From positions 687,733 to 751,732 of the forward strand of contig JBQVOK010000001.1 of assembly GCA_052437175.1 (NCBI GenBank): DNA of 64,000 nt, read 5' to 3'. Position 1 is the stretch's first letter, and every line of letters begins with the position of its first letter. The notes beneath the pieces were generated by a model. That model was not told the origin of the DNA. It saw nothing but the letters and a program-made list of their open reading frames with translations, and searched no databases. The translations under genes were made by a program, and so were the position numbers. This document shows positions 17,904-25,545 of this stretch, piece by piece. The DNA is from JACVCJ01 sp052437175 (GTDB lineage: Bacteria; Bacteroidota; Bacteroidia; CAIKAF01).

Positions 17904-18212
17904 TCAGGATACATACGCACTTTCCAGCCCGCCGAAAATGATCTCGGCCCGGTCTTTTGCTTCCGTACGAAACCGTGAGATGTCCGTTCCCGGCCGCAGC
18001 TGTTCCTCCCGCAGCTGAAGGTAGCGCTCATACAGCCTGTCCGGCACTGTTCCGGCCTCATAACCCAGCAGGCTGAAAATAAGTTCACTTAAATTGAGGC
18101 TGTAGTCATCGGCATGCAAACCCAGGTTGTTCAGTCCGCTCAGCAGGCGCTGGTGCACCAGGTCTTCCCGGATCAGGGCTATGATCAGCTCTTTGGGAGG
18201 GCTTTCGTTCAT
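17904..18212 (-). CDS. Small hypothetical protein
   Basis: A 102-residue, mostly helical soluble protein with no signal peptide (MNESPPKELIIALIRED at the start). Leu- and Glu-rich segments (DLVHQRLLSGLNNLGL, DRLYERYLQLREEQL) suggest a small helical bundle. No known motif. It is convergent with the preceding cysteine-rich protein gene, only three bases apart. Confidence 0.6.
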   Translation of the reverse strand: MNESPPKELIIALIREDLVHQRLLSGLNNLGLHADDYSLNLSELIFSLLGYEAGTVPDRLYERYLQLREEQLRPGTDISRFRTEAKDRAEIIFGGLESAYVS

Positions 18213-18347
18213 GGTTCTCTCTTCTGTGTATCTATTGTAAATATAGATGTTTTTATTTTGAAAACAGGTATTCGTAGTTAAACTTTATGAATTTCTGCTC
18301 TGACCGCCGTTTTGTTCGTTTTGAGTGTATCTTTTTACGATACAAAT

Positions 18348-18380
18348 AAAAAAAACGGACAGTTGTGTAAAACTGTCCGT
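18348..18380 (-). terminator. Terminator of the T9SS/tailspike-like operon
   Basis: ACGGACAGTT-loop-AACTGTCCGT at 18355-18380, a perfect 10-base stem, followed on the minus strand by a run of T residues. The remainder of 18213-18417 shows no gene. Confidence 0.85.
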
Positions 18381-18417
18381 CCGGGGCTATCCGTAAAAGG
18401 GGTACAAGTGGTATTGT

Positions 18418-19842
18418 TTACTGTACAATAAGGCGTTCGGTATAGACCTTTGTACCGTTATTCAGCCGCAGGGTATAAAAACCGGCCATTGCGGGCAATG
18501 ACAGGCTGAACAGGGTAGCCGGACCCGAAGGTATCAGCTGTGTATCCTGCCAGGTCTTGCCGTTCGCATCTATGATTTGTATACGCAATTTTTTTTCTTC
18601 CATGCCGTATACCAGCAGGCTGGTCTGTTCGTGCGCGGGATTGGGAAATACCCGTATCCCTTCGGTATTTTCATCCGTCAGAAGTATGGTGCGCAGCGGA
18701 CTGTAGCTCACACTGCCGTTGAAATCGGTCTGTTTCAGCCGGTAATACGAGAGCCCGGGGTAGGGGTCCTGGTCTACGCCGCTGTAGTTCCGTATTTCGT
18801 TACTGTTGCCCGCTCCGTCCTGTGTGAGCACGGTTTCGTAATGTTCCAGGTCTGTGGTCTTTTCTACGGTAAAATAATCGTTGTTCACTTCCGAGGCCGT
18901 CTGCCAGTCCAGGTCTACCTGCCGCTTGTTGTTGAGTACGGCATTGAATTTCAGCAATTGTATGGGCAGCGGGGTCACGGGGCCCTGCAGTATCCAGGGC
19001 GAAAAGGTAGTTACCCCGGTAACGGTGGCCGCTACGGCGGTAGAGGTCTGTCCGGGCAGCGGATTTTCCCAGGTCTGGGTAGCCGAATTCCAGCGTCGGG
19101 CCCGCAGGGTCATTCCCGGTACTACTTCAGAGGTATCGGCGGTAAAGGTAAGTGTGGCTGTCCCCGAAATGCCCGTCTTATCGATCTGCCAGAAGCGGTC
19201 GGCCGTAGTGCCGCTCATGTTGGCGCCCGTGCTGTCGTTCAGGTTGTTTACGACATTGGGCGTACTCGGCAGGGGCAGGTTGGTGGTGTCGGTAGGATAG
19301 GTGGAAACGGTCACCACTCCTATATTACCTGCGGTAAGGTTCAGCTCAAAGGGGATGTAATGCGCCGATGCATCGGTGCCAAAAGGGATTACGTGGCCCC
19401 CCGGCGCGGCATTGATGTGCCAGCGGACCCGGGCCGAATTATCGCTCTGCTCGCTGATGATACGTCCGCCGGTGCGCAGCAGTCCATTGGCCGAACTATT
19501 GCGTATGGTAAGCACGCGGGAGTTGAGCCGCAGTGCTCCGCTGATCATCCGGGCCGAATTATCGATATTCACATGCTGCTGCAATACCACCTCGCCCGGA
19601 TTATCGATGTACAGGTTGTTAAAGACCAGGCTGTCCGTACCGGAAATATTCTGGATGGTAGTGCCGTTGAAACGTACTTCCGTGCCCTGGTCGGTCATGC
19701 TGCCGTTGTTGGTGAAATTGCCGAAAAAAGCGATCTGTGCGCCCGGGTGCATGCGCAGGTTCCCGTTGTTCACAAAGGCGTCCTGTGCCCTCGCAAGGAA
19801 AGGCAGCAGCCATATCGTTACATATAAATACATCTTTTTCAT
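18418..19842 (-). CDS. Secreted protein with T9SS type A sorting domain
   Basis: A 474-residue exported protein with a signal peptide ending at FLARAQ. The N-terminal half is a repetitive beta-rich stretch (many Asn/Gly turns, such as GNFTNNGSMTDQGTEVRF and IDNPGEVVLQQHVNIDNS) resembling filament- or adhesin-like beta-helices. Residues about 300-390 contain DWQTASEVNNDYFTVEKT, a fibronectin-like pattern common in Bacteroidota exoproteins. The C terminus (IRVFPNPAHEQTSLLVYG through FYTLRLNNGTKVYTERLIVQ) is a T9SS type A sorting domain. It lies 20 bases after the tailspike-like gene, so the two are probably one operon. Confidence 0.85.
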   Translation of the reverse strand: MKKMYLYVTIWLLPFLARAQDAFVNNGNLRMHPGAQIAFFGNFTNNGSMTDQGTEVRFNGTTIQNISGTDSLVFNNLYIDNPGEVVLQQHVNIDNSARMISGALRLNSRVLTIRNSSANGLLRTGGRIISEQSDNSARVRWHINAAPGGHVIPFGTDASAHYIPFELNLTAGNIGVVTVSTYPTDTTNLPLPSTPNVVNNLNDSTGANMSGTTADRFWQIDKTGISGTATLTFTADTSEVVPGMTLRARRWNSATQTWENPLPGQTSTAVAATVTGVTTFSPWILQGPVTPLPIQLLKFNAVLNNKRQVDLDWQTASEVNNDYFTVEKTTDLEHYETVLTQDGAGNSNEIRNYSGVDQDPYPGLSYYRLKQTDFNGSVSYSPLRTILLTDENTEGIRVFPNPAHEQTSLLVYGMEEKKLRIQIIDANGKTWQDTQLIPSGPATLFSLSLPAMAGFYTLRLNNGTKVYTERLIVQ

Positions 19843-19862
19843 GCGTCTGAACTTTTGAATGG

Positions 19863-21287
19863 CTATTTCAGGGCGAGATTCATCGATTCTACGGATAAAG
19901 GCGTGGTATCCGTATTATTGGCGGCCCATACTTCTACATAATCGTTGGCTGCAAGTTGTACGGTACAGGAGAGTGTTACCGAACCCCTGTCGGCCCCTGT
20001 TCCCAGGCGCAGGAACTGCCTCGATTCGGCCAGGGTTGTGCCGTTGCGGGCAAGGAAAAAGGAAAATACCTTATTATTACTGGCCGCCGTTATCGAAAGG
20101 GAGCAGATCACCTGGAAGCGTCGGGTCTTGGTTCCTGTATAGGTGAGGCGGTTATTGGCAGGCATTGTCATCCGGAACAGGTTGGCCGCAGTAGTGGTGC
20201 CGATGATCTTTACCGGGGTATTTATGGCGGCAAATGTGGTGGACCCGGGAGCGGAAATGTAGAAGTTTCCGGAGGCCACGTCGTCTTTCTGTGTAGTAAG
20301 TCCGTGTGATTCAACCTCCCAGGATTTTGAGAAAGTCCCCGAAGTATAGGTGCCGTTGCCTGAAAAGAGTACGCTCTTAAGCTCGCCCCCGTCCAGGGAA
20401 CTAATGCCGCTTATGTCGAATGCCGTGGCCGAATTGGCTGTAGAAACCAGCATGTCGCCGCCCAGTTTCTGTATGAGTGAAAACGTACCCGTAAAACGTT
20501 CGTAGATATTGGAATTGCTCTTGTCCCAGAGCGTGGTGATCAATACCACATTGGTATCGTTCTGGAACGTAACACCGTTGGTATTGGAAAAAAAGGCCAC
20601 CGTATTAAAGAACACGGTACCTCCGAAGCCTTGTATCACACCTACATTATTACAGCCGATGATGTAACAGTTCTGTATGGTAAGATTGCTGTTGGCGCCT
20701 GCCGCATTGATGCCGAAAAGACGTCCGCCGGCCGTGGGTGCAGAAAGGGTAACGCTGCGTATATTGCCGCCCCCGTTGCCGGTAAATAGTTCGCCTGTGC
20801 CAGGTGTATATACCAGGCGGTCGTTCACGGCGTCCATGCCATCGATCTTGGCCCCGTTCAGGTTAATACGGCTGCTCAGGGTAATGGTGCCGTTGATCTC
20901 GTACGTAGTATTAGCTGCCAGTGTAATCACCCCGCCTACAGGTGCCGGGAAATCTGCGGCAGATTTTACCAGCACGTAATTATCACGCATATTGGCCGAG
21001 GTAAGCAGGCGCAGCCAGCGGCCGCCATCCCAGAAGTAATAACCGCCGGGCAGTACTGCGCCGGTGTTGTACACGGTCATACCCACCGGAACAGGTGCGG
21101 TGAGGGGAGCCGCTGCCGTAAGTCCCGTAAGGCTGACGCGCGGAACCAGGAAGCCCTTGTTGCTGCTTTCCAGTTCGAGCAATGAATTACTGTTCAGTGA
21201 AGTGGGGTTGTCGCCGATCTTTACCTGGGGGTAAAGGCTGAGCCCTGTGCACAACAGGCTGCAGCATACCAATAAAAGGGTTCTCAT
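19863..21287 (-). CDS. Exported tailspike-like beta-helix protein
   Basis: A 474-residue protein with a signal peptide (cleavage around GLSLYPQ). Three parts can be read. Residues about 22-100 have LLELESSNKGFLVPRVSL and YYFWDGGRWLRL, the 'chaperone/trimerisation-like' start seen in many Bacteroidota surface proteins. Residues about 110-330 form a Gly/Asn/Thr-rich right-handed beta-helix-like region with SNLTIQNCYIIGCNN. Residues about 380-474 (RFQVICSLSITAASNN, then LAANDYVEVWAANNTDTTPLSVESMNLALK) resemble C1q/TNF-like heads found on phage tail fibres. It has no T9SS sorting domain, so it may be surface-bound by another route. Function unknown; a trimeric adhesin or glycan-binding spike is plausible. 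Confidence 0.7.
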   Translation of the reverse strand: MRTLLLVCCSLLCTGLSLYPQVKIGDNPTSLNSNSLLELESSNKGFLVPRVSLTGLTAAAPLTAPVPVGMTVYNTGAVLPGGYYFWDGGRWLRLLTSANMRDNYVLVKSAADFPAPVGGVITLAANTTYEINGTITLSSRINLNGAKIDGMDAVNDRLVYTPGTGELFTGNGGGNIRSVTLSAPTAGGRLFGINAAGANSNLTIQNCYIIGCNNVGVIQGFGGTVFFNTVAFFSNTNGVTFQNDTNVVLITTLWDKSNSNIYERFTGTFSLIQKLGGDMLVSTANSATAFDISGISSLDGGELKSVLFSGNGTYTSGTFSKSWEVESHGLTTQKDDVASGNFYISAPGSTTFAAINTPVKIIGTTTAANLFRMTMPANNRLTYTGTKTRRFQVICSLSITAASNNKVFSFFLARNGTTLAESRQFLRLGTGADRGSVTLSCTVQLAANDYVEVWAANNTDTTPLSVESMNLALK

Positions 21288-21388
21288 ATCCGATCCTTAG
21301 TTTAAAATTTTCATAAATCCGGGTGGCAGAGGATGTATGAAAGACAGGAGGGTATGTGATGACAGTGAAGTGTTAAAGAACCTTAACC

Positions 21389-21396
21389 CAAATATA
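21389..21396 (-). promoter_or_regulatory. -7 box of the tailspike-like/T9SS operon
   Basis: Minus-strand TATATTTG, about 100 bases before the ATG at 21287, implying a long leader. The 21288-21515 gap between this gene and the divergent sulfatase otherwise shows only promoters. Confidence 0.5.
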
Positions 21397-21487
21397 GATA
21401 TTTTTACCATACTGTATACCGGTCCTGCTATAAAAAAGTGTATTGCCGCTCTGCCGGAAGAAGAGTAGCGATTGCCGCCGGAAATTC

Positions 21488-21495
21488 TATATTTG
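21488..21495 (+). promoter_or_regulatory. -7 box of the sulfatase-FGE operon
   Basis: TATATTTG, 20 bases before the sulfatase ATG at 21516. Confidence 0.55.
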
Positions 21496-21515
21496 TTTGC
21501 TGTGACACCGAACCT

Positions 21516-23120
21516 ATGAAGTATCTGAGATTTAGTATTCCCTTGTTTTTCTGCCTCTTGCCTGCCATGGCCCAGAAAGCCCGTTTCCCGGGTGTACCTG
21601 TAGACTCCGCAGGCCTTTCCGCTAAAAAGAACTGGCTGCATGCCGCGCAGGATAAAGCCGGCGGACGGTCGCCCAATGTAATTCTGATCGTAGCGGACGA
21701 CCTCGGGAAATACGATCTTTCGGTATACGGCAACCTGCTCATCGAAACGCCGAACATCGACCGCCTGGCCCGGGAAGGGGCGCTTTTTACCGATGGCTAT
21801 GCCACGGCATCGGTATGCAGTCCTTCGCGCGCGGGCCTGCTCACCGGGCGCTACCAGCAGCGCTTTGGTTACCAGCTGCAGCCGCACCAGCGTTACCCGA
21901 AGAACCGGGCCGAATGGTGGCTGTTCCGCCACCTGGTGAACACCAGCGATATGGAGCCTGCCGATTATACCGTGTACCCTTCGTCCAAACAGGTAAAAAG
22001 CCTGGGATTACCCCCATCGGAAATAGCCCTGTCCGAACTGTTCCGGAAACAGGGATACGCCACCGCCTGGATCGGTAAATGGCACCTGGGATACGAAGAA
22101 CCCATGCTGCCCAAAAACTTCGGTTTTGATTACCGCTATGGCTTTTATGAGGCCTTTTCCCTTTTTGCGGACCCGAAAGACCCGGATATTGTGAACGCAC
22201 GTATTAACGAATTCACCGATAAACACATCTGGCACGGTGCGCGCAAAGGCCCCTGTGCGATCCGCGAAAATGAAAAGGAGATAAACGAGAAGGAATATAT
22301 CACTTACGCGTTTTTCCGCAAGGCACAGGAATTTATCCGTCAGCACAAAAAGGACCCGTTTTTCGTATACTTACCGGTAAGCGCCCCGCATACGCCCTAC
22401 CAGGCTCCGCGGGATATATACGAAACGCTCACGCACATACCCGATCACAACAAGCGGGTGTATTATGCCATGGTACTGGCCCTGGACAAAGCCCTGGGTG
22501 AACTGCTGCAAACCCTCCGTACCGAGGGACTGGAAGAAAATACACTCATCGTGTTCACCAGCGATAACGGCGCCGCGCTGTATTCCCGTACGGTAGACAA
22601 TAAACCGCTGAACGGGGGCAAAATGACCTTTTTCGAAGGCGGGATCAATGTACCCTTTATAATGTACCAGAAAAGCCGTATACTGCCCGGGACCGTAGTG
22701 CGGCATCCCGTGAGCCAGTGCGATATTTTTGTGACCCTGGCCGATGCCGCCGGTATATCGCTGCCGCAGGACCGGGCCTACGACGGGGTTTCTCTCTATC
22801 CCTGGATCGACCCGGAGACCGATATCGACGAAGATGAAGTGCCCCACGAAGCCCTGTACTGGATGGCCGGTTACAACCTGGCCATACGTATGGGAAATGT
22901 AAAACTGATCGTAAATACCCTGGATAAGACCGCAGAATTGTACGATCTGCAGGCAGACCGCGGAGAACAGAACGATATAGCCGCTGTTCAGACCGCACAG
23001 CTGCAGGAACTGGAGACCCGACTGCGGCAGTGGGCGGCAGAAATGCCACCTATGTACTGGCCGCGTATCATGGATTATCGTATATGGATTAATGGTAAGA
23101 TGTACCGCTGGGCTGTTTAA
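21516..23120 (+). CDS. Exported type I sulfatase (arylsulfatase family)
   Basis: Hydrolyses a sulfate ester, probably on a sulfated glycan or small molecule, in the periplasm. The 534-residue protein has a signal peptide ending at LLPAMAQ. Metal-binding aspartates are in VADDLGKYDLSVYG (Asp61, Asp62). The activation motif is CSPSRAGLLTGR with Cys101, which must be oxidised to formylglycine. WIGKWHLG and FTSDNGAALYS carry further active-site residues. The C terminus has the usual LYDLQADRGEQNDIA. The start at 21516 is chosen over an upstream open frame because it begins the signal peptide. The gene for the activating enzyme follows 11 bases later. The substrate cannot be told from sequence. 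Confidence 0.92.
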   Translation: MKYLRFSIPLFFCLLPAMAQKARFPGVPVDSAGLSAKKNWLHAAQDKAGGRSPNVILIVADDLGKYDLSVYGNLLIETPNIDRLAREGALFTDGYATASVCSPSRAGLLTGRYQQRFGYQLQPHQRYPKNRAEWWLFRHLVNTSDMEPADYTVYPSSKQVKSLGLPPSEIALSELFRKQGYATAWIGKWHLGYEEPMLPKNFGFDYRYGFYEAFSLFADPKDPDIVNARINEFTDKHIWHGARKGPCAIRENEKEINEKEYITYAFFRKAQEFIRQHKKDPFFVYLPVSAPHTPYQAPRDIYETLTHIPDHNKRVYYAMVLALDKALGELLQTLRTEGLEENTLIVFTSDNGAALYSRTVDNKPLNGGKMTFFEGGINVPFIMYQKSRILPGTVVRHPVSQCDIFVTLADAAGISLPQDRAYDGVSLYPWIDPETDIDEDEVPHEALYWMAGYNLAIRMGNVKLIVNTLDKTAELYDLQADRGEQNDIAAVQTAQLQELETRLRQWAAEMPPMYWPRIMDYRIWINGKMYRWAV

Positions 23121-23131
23121 TATACGAAAAT

Positions 23132-24034
23132 ATGTACATCCGTAAAAACGTATATGTATGGGCCTGCTTTTTTCTTTTGGCATGCGGAAGCAGGAACGGA
23201 GTACCCTCTTCACCCGGACAGGCGGAGGAGACCGTTTACATAAAGGGAGGCCGTTTTCTTATGGGCAATACGGAAGAAACAGACGCTACCCCGCAGATCG
23301 AACAGGATATCCCGGGTTTTTATATACATCGTTACGAGGTAAATGTGGCCTCCTTCCGTGAATTCACGCGTAAAACAGGCTACAGAACGCTGGCCGAGAA
23401 AAACGGCGGCTCCTACGTCTTTGATCCGCAGGGCAGCCCGGATACGCTCCCTCTGGCATCGGCCCCCTGGTGGAAGTACCGTAAGGGCGCGGACTGGCAG
23501 TATCCTTCGGGCCCCGGGAAAGCCGCGGCAAAAGATATGGAACCCGTGCGGCACATTGCCTGGGAAGATGCCTGCGCCTATTGTGCCTGGCTGGGTATGC
23601 GCCTGCCCTCCGAAGCCGAGCGGGAATACCTTGCCCAAAGCGGTATATGTGCTCAGGACCCTGTGAATACCTGGCAGGGCGTTTTCCCGTATAAAAATGA
23701 AGGAACGGATGGCTTTGCCTCCGTGGCGCCGGTAGGCAGTTTCCCGGCCGACCGGAACGGGTTGTACGATATAAGCGGTAATGTTTGGGAATGGTGTGCA
23801 GACCCCTATCATGCCGGCTGGTATACTTTTGCGGCAGAACTGGGCACGGAGGCACGCAGGAAAGGCCCGGCCCGGGGCTATGATCCCGAAGACCCCTACG
23901 GAGAAACACGCGTTATACGCGGCGGTTCTTTTTTATGCTCGGATAATTACTGCAGCGGCTATGAACCCCGTACCCGCATGCGTTCCCCCGTACGCCTCAG
24001 TTTTGAACATACCGGCTTTCGCTGTGCCCGGTAA
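23132..24034 (+). CDS. Formylglycine-generating enzyme (lipoprotein, active-site cysteines present)
   Basis: A 300-residue SUMF1/FGE-family protein. A lipobox LLAC at residues 15-18 predicts lipid anchoring on the periplasmic side. The fold marks are IKGGRFLMGNTEE, YEVNVASFREFTRKTGY, the WEDACAYCAWLGMRLPSEAE region, DISGNVWEWCADPY, and near the C terminus GGSFLCSDNYCSGYEPRTR with Cys269 and Cys274 in a C-x4-C spacing, then GFRCAR. Those two cysteines correspond to the copper-binding catalytic pair of true FGEs. Many Bacteroidota SUMF1 homologues (including GldK-type gliding proteins) lack them, so this one is probably a genuine sulfatase activator working on the sulfatase just upstream. Confidence 0.88.
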   Translation: MYIRKNVYVWACFFLLACGSRNGVPSSPGQAEETVYIKGGRFLMGNTEETDATPQIEQDIPGFYIHRYEVNVASFREFTRKTGYRTLAEKNGGSYVFDPQGSPDTLPLASAPWWKYRKGADWQYPSGPGKAAAKDMEPVRHIAWEDACAYCAWLGMRLPSEAEREYLAQSGICAQDPVNTWQGVFPYKNEGTDGFASVAPVGSFPADRNGLYDISGNVWEWCADPYHAGWYTFAAELGTEARRKGPARGYDPEDPYGETRVIRGGSFLCSDNYCSGYEPRTRMRSPVRLSFEHTGFRCAR

Positions 24035-24044
24035 AAAACCGCAT

Positions 24045-24106
24045 CCGCAAGGACCTGCGAACGTGAGGAAGAAGTACCAGGGGGATGGTACGGTAGGTCC
24101 TTGCGG
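24045..24106 (+). other. Nested inverted repeats after the FGE gene
   Basis: CCGCAAGGACCT at 24045-24056 pairs perfectly with AGGTCCTTGCGG at 24095-24106 (12 bases). Inside lies GTACC/GGTAC at 24074-24078 and 24087-24091. The structure starts ten bases after the FGE stop and has no T-run, so it is not a classic terminator; it may stabilise the mRNA end. Confidence 0.7.
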
Positions 24107-24442
24107 CATACGGCAATAAAGGCAACAGGAGGGAAGGAGTTGGCGGCTATTTTTCCGGCATGGGCTTCTGTACATATAAAAACGTACGAAACCCCGTTTC
24201 CGTTCTGTACCACAAAAAAACAACTGCAGAGAGAACGGCCATAGAGGAGGTGAAGCGGGCCGGTGAGCGGAGGGTATATCCGGATATACGGAAGATAAGC
24301 GCTCCGGGTTTAGCTATTTAGCATTTTTTAGGGAACAAAATGGCATACAAAAGAAAAAAAGCAGGTTGTATCCCTTGTTCAGGTACTTGCAGGGTTCCGG
24401 AAGATTCGCGTACTTGTATCCGTCTTAAACCAAACAAATACC
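24107..24442. other. Non-coding stretch with a 16-base palindrome before an AraC gene
   Basis: No supported gene. A perfect 16-base palindrome GTATATCCGGATATAC lies at 24274-24289, about 150 bases upstream of the AraC-family start. It could be a regulator binding site. No convincing TAnnTTTG box was found. Confidence 0.5.
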
Positions 24443-25291
24443 ATGGTCCACAACGATCATCCGCCGGCACAGCCCGTACCGCTTCCGCATCCGGGCAAAC
24501 TGCTGGTGATTGAACCGCTTGATTATGCCAATCCCTACGACTATCATACGCCGCACCGGCATGATTATTTTGAGATCATCCTGGTAAGGGAAGGCGAGGG
24601 CGCCCAGCTCATCGACTTTTCGGAGCACAGCATGCAGGCCGGGCAGATGTTTACCGTGTACCCGGGGCAGGTGCACCTGATGCAGCGCCGCTCGGCACAG
24701 GGCCTGCTGATCCAGTTCCGCAAGGATATCTTCGAGTTTATACAGCCGCTGAAACACTACCAGCTGTATTTCCCTTCGCCGGTATTCTGTCCCGACCCCG
24801 CCCTGTTCAGTCACGTGTACGACCTTGCCGAACGCATACGCCTGCTCATGGCCCGTGAAGAGCTTTCGTCCTACGCCATTGTAAAGGCATACAGTTACCT
24901 GCAGATCGTACTCATTACCTTTTCAGAACTTTACGGCGAAAAGATCACCATGGAAGGCGAACATACCGTTACCCGTTTCCTGGCCCTGCTTACGGCTCAT
25001 TCGCACACCCGTAAAAAGGTGTCCGAATACTGCGCTATGCTGGGCATCAGTGCCGATAAACTGAACCAGGCCTGTAAAAAAGCCCTCGGCAAAACCGCAC
25101 TGGAACTGATACACGAGGAACTGATGCTGGAGATACGCCGCCTGCTGCTGCTGAGCGAACTCTCCCTGAAAGAAATTGCCTATGAACTCAATTTCGACAG
25201 CCAGGCCAATTTCAGCGGGTTCATAAAGACCCAGACCGGGCAGACCCCTTCCGAACTGCAGCAGTCCATCCTTCGAAATTATAACTTATAA
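24443..25291 (+). CDS. AraC-family transcriptional regulator with N-terminal cupin
   Basis: A 282-residue regulator. The N-terminal part is an AraC-binding/cupin domain (TPHRHDYFEIILVREGEG, then MFTVYPGQVHLMQRR). The last ~100 residues are a double helix-turn-helix AraC domain (SEYCAMLGISADKLNQACKK, then LLSELSLKEIAYELNFDSQANFSGFIKTQTGQTPSE). Such proteins sense a small ligand and activate nearby genes. No obvious metabolic operon is adjacent, so the target is unclear; the neighbouring sulfatase operon is one possibility. Confidence 0.9.
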   Translation: MVHNDHPPAQPVPLPHPGKLLVIEPLDYANPYDYHTPHRHDYFEIILVREGEGAQLIDFSEHSMQAGQMFTVYPGQVHLMQRRSAQGLLIQFRKDIFEFIQPLKHYQLYFPSPVFCPDPALFSHVYDLAERIRLLMAREELSSYAIVKAYSYLQIVLITFSELYGEKITMEGEHTVTRFLALLTAHSHTRKKVSEYCAMLGISADKLNQACKKALGKTALELIHEELMLEIRRLLLLSELSLKEIAYELNFDSQANFSGFIKTQTGQTPSELQQSILRNYNL

Positions 25292-25321
25292 GGGCATTCT
25301 CATAACTGTCCTCCGGGAACT

Positions 25322-25440
25322 CCTGTTTACCTTTATCCCCAGGTCAGACAAAGGGCCGGAACCGTTACACAGCAGGCATTTTACCGCCTGCACAGTCCGG
25401 GTCGTTCTAAAATGAAACACAGAGGTTAACAGGTAAACAG
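25322..25440 (+). ncRNA. Candidate structured RNA upstream of an intrinsic terminator
   Basis: Three nested stems can be drawn. CTGTTTACCT (25323-25332) pairs with AGGTAAACAG (25431-25440). CCGGA (25356-25360) pairs with TCCGG (25396-25400). GCAGGC (25372-25377) pairs with GCCTGC (25386-25391). A strong terminator follows at once. Words such as CAGGTCAG, CCGGAA and AGCAG recall the SRP RNA domain, but the tip helix does not fit. No open frame of note overlaps. It could be a small RNA processed from the AraC mRNA 3' end or transcribed separately; no clear promoter is seen. Confidence 0.4.
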
Positions 25441-25476
25441 ACGGACGTTGTGCCCAAAGGCCGGCGTCCGTTTTTT
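25441..25476 (+). terminator. Rho-independent terminator
   Basis: ACGGACG (25441-25447) pairs with CGTCCGT (25465-25471), with an inner GCC-CAAA-GGC, followed by a run of six T residues. Confidence 0.85.
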
Positions 25477-25510
25477 ATACACCGGTTTACGGAAAATTAC
25501 AGCGCTGCAC

Positions 25511-25541
25511 TTTGTGTTACGGCATCATTTAGGTAGGTTTG
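25511..25541 (+). promoter_or_regulatory. Consensus promoter of the ChaN-family gene
   Basis: TTTG at 25511-25514, 19 bases, then TAGGTTTG at 25534-25541. The ATG is at 25546, so the transcript is probably leaderless or nearly so. Confidence 0.75.
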
Positions 25542-25545
25542 TATC

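Noticed and set aside
25322..25440. SRP (4.5S) RNA assignment for the structured region
   Set aside because: Several short words match, but the GGAA tip is followed by CC rather than GG and the arms are too far apart. It is kept only as an unclassified candidate RNA.
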